Assembly: GCA_013812065.1 (NCBI GenBank)
Contig: JACCUC010000170.1
Location: 1 to 8,772 of the forward strand
Source: Thermoleophilaceae bacterium
GTDB taxonomy: Bacteria; Actinomycetota; Thermoleophilia; Solirubrobacterales; Thermoleophilaceae
Length of the DNA stretch: 8,772 bases
Reading direction: 5' to 3'
Positions 6,659 through 8,772 of the stretch are shown here, one piece after another. The notes under the pieces were generated by a model that saw only the letters and a program-made list of their open reading frames with translations, was not told the DNA's origin and did no database searches. A program made the translations under genes and the position numbers. Position 1 is the stretch's first letter, and every line of letters starts with the position of its first letter.

Positions 6659-6674
6659 GATTGACCAGTCAGTC
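6659..6674. promoter_or_regulatory. 16-bp near-palindrome, candidate TetR-family operator
   Basis: GATTGACC (6659-6666) faces AGTCAGTC (6667-6674). The second half read on the other strand is GACTGACT, so the half-sites agree at 6 of 8 positions and the two differences are both C/T. The consensus half-site GAYTGACY resembles operators of FadR-like TetR repressors. It lies 2 nt downstream of the -10-like hexamer, over the expected transcription start, and the operon's second gene is a TetR regulator. Binding is inferred, not shown. Confidence 0.4.
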
Positions 6675-6720
6675 GATGCCGGAAACTGCGGCGGCGACGG
6701 TGGCCGGTGGTCGACAGGAG

Positions 6721-6725
6721 AGGAG
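6721..6725 (+). promoter_or_regulatory. Ribosome binding site AGGAG for the amidase gene
   Basis: AGGAG ends 5 nt before the GTG at 6731, within a purine-rich run. It favours 6731 over the in-frame GTG at 6707, which precedes this site and adds only eight unconserved residues. Confidence 0.55.
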
Positions 6726-6730
6726 AGCAG

Positions 6731-7573
6731 GTGAGAGCGGCGGCGGTGCAGCTCAACTCGACCGACGACAAGGGCCGCAACCTCGCGACCGCCGACCGGC
6801 TGACCCGGGCTGCCGCCGCGGACGGAGCCGACCTCGTAGTCCTGCCCGAGAAGTTCAACCTCCTCGCGAGCGAGGACCGGATGCGCGCCGGCGCCGAGCC
6901 GCTCGACGGCCCGACGCTCGCCTGGGCGAGCGACGCCGCGCGTGAGCTCTCGATCGACCTCGTCGCCGGCTCGATCGCCGAGCGGCGCCCCGGGCGCGAG
7001 CGGCTCTCGAACACGTCCGTGCACTTCGGCCCCGACGGCGAGACCCAGGCCGTCTACCGCAAGATCCACATGTTCGACGTCGTCGTCGAGGGTGTCGAGT
7101 ATCGCGAGTCGGCCACGGAGGAGCCCGGGGAGGAGGTCGTGCTGTCGGAGGCGGGCGGCGTCCCTCTGGGCCTGAGCGTCTGCTACGACCTCCGCTTCCC
7201 CGAGCTGTACCGCATCCTCGCCGTGCGAGGCGCGCGGGCGATCGCCGTGCCGGCCGCCTTCACCAGGTCCACCGGCATTGCCCACTGGGATCTGCTCCTG
7301 CGCGCGCGTGCGGTCGAGAACCAGGCGTTCGTGGTCGCCGCCGGCCAGGTCGGCCGGTGGCTCCCGGGCAAGGAGAGCTTCGGGGGCTCGATGATCGTGG
7401 ACCCCTGGGGCGAGGTGCTCGCCCGCGCGCCCGACGTGCGCGTGGGCGTCGAGGAGTCCTTCGTCTGCGCCGACCTCGATCTCGCGGGCCAGGACGAGGT
7501 TCGCGAGCGCATGCCGAGCCTCGCCGGCCGCGTCGAAGAGGTCTACCGCTGGCCGACCGGGGCGCAGGTCTGA
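6731..7573 (+). CDS. Carbon-nitrogen hydrolase, Nit1/Nit2-like amidase
   Basis: 280 residues covering one complete nitrilase-superfamily domain. The Glu-Lys-Cys triad is clear: E40 in VVLPEKFN, K111 in YRKIHMFDV, and the nucleophile C151 in SVCYDLRFPELYR. The YRKIHMFDV and CYDLRFPELYR blocks are characteristic of the Nit branch (deaminated-glutathione amidase and omega-amidase) rather than of true nitrilases or N-carbamoylases. The probable role is cytosolic metabolite repair, hydrolysing amides of 2-oxo acids such as deaminated glutathione or 2-oxoglutaramate; which substrate is not decidable here. The GTG start has AGGAG 5 nt upstream. The stop codon overlaps the TetR start (TGATG), so the two are almost surely co-translated. 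The candidate operator upstream suggests control by that regulator. Confidence 0.88.
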   Translation: MRAAAVQLNSTDDKGRNLATADRLTRAAAADGADLVVLPEKFNLLASEDRMRAGAEPLDGPTLAWASDAARELSIDLVAGSIAERRPGRERLSNTSVHFGPDGETQAVYRKIHMFDVVVEGVEYRESATEEPGEEVVLSEAGGVPLGLSVCYDLRFPELYRILAVRGARAIAVPAAFTRSTGIAHWDLLLRARAVENQAFVVAAGQVGRWLPGKESFGGSMIVDPWGEVLARAPDVRVGVEESFVCADLDLAGQDEVRERMPSLAGRVEEVYRWPTGAQV

Positions 7574-8286
7574 TGGCCTCGAAGCCGCGCCAGCGCCCTC
7601 GGGCGGAGAGGGCGGTCATCGCCCCGGCCGGCGGCGGCAACGGCGCGAACCCTCGCCAGGCTCGATCCCGGGGCCGCGGTGAGGCCGTCGACAAGCGCCG
7701 GTTGATCCTCGATGCCGCGGTCGGCGTCTTCGCCCGCCGAGGCTTCACCGCCTGCCGGGTCTCCGATGTCGCCGACGAGGCCGGAGTGGCCTACGGACTC
7801 GTCTACCACTACTTCGACTCCAAGGAGGAGATCCTCGACACCCTGTTCGTCGAGCGCTGGCAGCTCATGCTCGACGCCATCGAGGCGATCGACCGCGGGG
7901 AGGCGAGCGGGCGCGAGAAGCTCGGCCTCGTGGCGTCTTTCATCATCGACTCCTATCGCCACTCGCCGGACGTGATGAAGGTGATCATCGTCGAGGTCAC
8001 CCGCGCCGCGCACTCCTTCGGGCTCGAGCACCTCGATCACATCCGCACCGCCTACGACCGGATCGGCCGTATCGTCGAGGCCGCGAGCCGCGACGGCGAG
8101 TTCAAGCCCGGCATCTCGTCGCAGTTCGCGGCGATGTGCTTCTACGGCGCCATCGAGCAGCTCCTATCGGCCTGGATCTTTGGGCTCCTGCCTCGCACCG
8201 ACGAGGAGTACGATCAGGCGAAGGAGCTGGTCGTCGAGACCATCTGCGGCGGCCTCGAGGCCACGGCCGCCCGCCCCTCGGCCTAG
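7573..8286 (+). CDS. TetR/AcrR-family transcriptional regulator, FadR-like
   Basis: 237 residues. The first 40 are basic, Gly/Arg-rich and probably disordered, an unusually long N-terminal arm for the family. The TetR DNA-binding domain follows at about 41-92: LILDAAVGVFARRGF, then the helix-turn-helix VSDVADEAGVAYGLVYHYF (63-81) and the typical SKEEIL (83-88). The C-terminal ligand domain (about 95-230) is helical, with hydrophobic stretches such as DVMKVIIVEV and an aromatic segment near QLLSAWIFGLL. The overall look, including the GLVYHYF recognition helix, is close to acyl-CoA-responsive FadR-type regulators, but the ligand is inferred. The ATG overlaps the amidase stop by one base; no better internal start exists. 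It probably represses its own operon through 6659-6674, and perhaps the lipid genes elsewhere. Confidence 0.85.
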   Translation: MASKPRQRPRAERAVIAPAGGGNGANPRQARSRGRGEAVDKRRLILDAAVGVFARRGFTACRVSDVADEAGVAYGLVYHYFDSKEEILDTLFVERWQLMLDAIEAIDRGEASGREKLGLVASFIIDSYRHSPDVMKVIIVEVTRAAHSFGLEHLDHIRTAYDRIGRIVEAASRDGEFKPGISSQFAAMCFYGAIEQLLSAWIFGLLPRTDEEYDQAKELVVETICGGLEATAARPSA

Positions 8287-8293
8287 CGTCTGG

Positions 8294-8299
8294 TTTACT
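8294..8299 (+). promoter_or_regulatory. -10-like hexamer TTTACT, candidate leaderless start of small membrane protein gene
   Basis: TTTACT is followed by 9 nt (gccgcggcg) and the ATG at 8309, without a Shine-Dalgarno sequence. Hexamer, spacer and start match the site at 1565-1582 at 14 of 18 bases. The small gene could thus be transcribed separately from tetR despite a 22-bp gap. Confidence 0.35.
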
Positions 8300-8308
8300 G
8301 CCGCGGCG

Positions 8309-8443
8309 ATGAGGAACGACGCCACCAAGCGGCTGATGTGGAGTGGCCTGGTCGCGGGTCTGGGAGCCCTGAGCTCGCTCGCGGCCAGCAAGCTGGCTGC
8401 CGAGATCTGGCGCCGCGTCTTCCACGAGGACCCTCCCGAGTAG
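8309..8443 (+). CDS. Small single-span membrane protein, resembles N-terminal half of DUF4235
   Basis: 44 residues: a short charged N-terminus (MRNDATKR), one hydrophobic segment at about 9-27 rich in Gly, Ala, Leu and Ser, then KLAAEIWRRVF and the acidic/Pro end HEDPPE. The pattern of a small-residue membrane helix followed by a W-R-R/K motif and an acidic Pro tail resembles the first half of actinobacterial DUF4235 proteins, which are usually about 80 residues; the second half is absent here. Function unknown. It lies 22 bp after tetR and 3 bp before the next gene, suggesting a membrane-associated pair with the latter. The tight spacing on both sides and the putative leaderless promoter argue that it is real, but the family match is from memory of the pattern only. 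Confidence 0.55.
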   Translation: MRNDATKRLMWSGLVAGLGALSSLAASKLAAEIWRRVFHEDPPE

Positions 8444-8446
8444 CCA

Positions 8447-8772
8447 GTGGCCTTTGGACGAAAGAAGCGCCGGCAGGAGGATGAGGCAGGAGCGGCTCCG
8501 GTCTCGGACGCGAGCACCGCCGTCGGGTCGGCTCCCGCGCCGGAGCCGACAGCGGCCGATCCCGCTCCGGCGACCGCGGTCGGAGACGACATCGTCGACG
8601 CCGCCACGTTCGCCGGCGACCCGGCCGCCGCCGGCACCGATGCCGAGGGTCCGGGCGCCGAGGCCAGCGGTCCGGAAGGGTCGACGCACGAGGTGGCGAG
8701 AGCGGCGGGCGCCCCGGCCGCGGGCGATCCCTCCGGCGCGGCGGAGGGCGACGCGCGGGCCGAGGGCACGGC
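8447..8772 (+). CDS. Acidic low-complexity protein with basic N-terminus, C-terminus cut by window edge
   Basis: A GTG-started frame open to the right edge (108 codons plus 2 nt). It begins with the strongly basic MAFGRKKRRQ and then turns into a long Ala/Pro/Gly/Asp/Glu-rich stretch, very likely disordered, with no domain visible. Such tails often precede a membrane or holin-like domain in actinobacterial envelope proteins, so the identifiable part may lie beyond the window. The start sits 3 bp after the stop of the 44-residue membrane protein, favouring this frame; no good ribosome site is seen, so coupling is likely. A competing frame begins at an ATG at 8481, directly after AGGAGG, but its product is an Arg/Pro-rich string typical of a wrong frame. 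Function unknown. Confidence 0.5.
   Translation, partial: MAFGRKKRRQEDEAGAAPVSDASTAVGSAPAPEPTAADPAPATAVGDDIVDAATFAGDPAAAGTDAEGPGAEASGPEGSTHEVARAAGAPAAGDPSGAAEGDARAEGT

Noticed and set aside
2899..8171. 10-mer TCCTATCGGC occurring at 2899 and 8162, with its complement at 6646
   Set aside because: Three copies of a 10-mer is more than chance predicts, but one copy lies inside the tetR coding sequence and the contexts differ, so no shared function is supported.
8164..8769. Minus-strand frame of 201 codons at the right end
   Set aside because: It opposes tetR and the small membrane gene, and its Ala/Ser/Pro composition reflects the low-complexity sequence of the plus-strand frame. No motif supports it.
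1..8772. Mobile element, phage or defence island
   Set aside because: No transposase, integrase, recombinase, tRNA, long terminal repeats or toxin/defence genes are visible; all recognisable genes are typical chromosomal functions.

Overview
This is a GC-rich stretch of ordinary-looking chromosome. The gene families, the strong G/C bias at third codon positions, GTG starts and apparent leaderless starts suggest Actinomycetota, perhaps the Thermoleophilia/Solirubrobacterales side; that placement is inference, since no rRNA or marker gene is present. I found no tRNA, rRNA, CRISPR array, insertion sequence, integrase or phage module. No new multi-gene system stands out, but several individual genes and sites are unusual.

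Layout. On the minus strand (1-1471) lie a FabG-like short-chain dehydrogenase and, downstream of it, the N-terminal 200 residues of a secreted or anchored lytic transglycosylase that runs off the left edge. A divergent gap of about 108 bp separates these from the plus-strand genes. Those are: a WbpA-type nucleotide-sugar dehydrogenase (1580-2827); a receiver/GGDEF/EAL protein whose GGDEF signature segment is deleted in frame (2941-4605); an alpha-methylacyl-CoA racemase-like CaiB/BaiF protein (4779-6008) followed by a perfect 11-bp hairpin; a family I inorganic pyrophosphatase with substituted active-site positions (6071-6574) followed by a perfect 9-bp hairpin; a Nit-type amidase (6731-7573) overlapping a TetR-family regulator (7573-8286); a 44-residue membrane protein (8309-8443); and the start of an acidic, low-complexity protein that runs off the right edge (8447-8772).

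How the genes may work together. The dehydrogenase and transglycosylase relate to the cell envelope. The SDR and the racemase suggest acyl-CoA/fatty-acid metabolism, and the TetR protein has the look of acyl-CoA-responsive regulators. The amidase and TetR genes form a translationally coupled pair. Upstream of the pair, a near-palindrome (6659-6674) sits just after a -10-like hexamer, as expected for autoregulation. Three genes (transglycosylase, sugar dehydrogenase, 44-residue protein) share the same start geometry, a TAnnnT-like hexamer, 9 nt, then ATG, which suggests leaderless transcripts.
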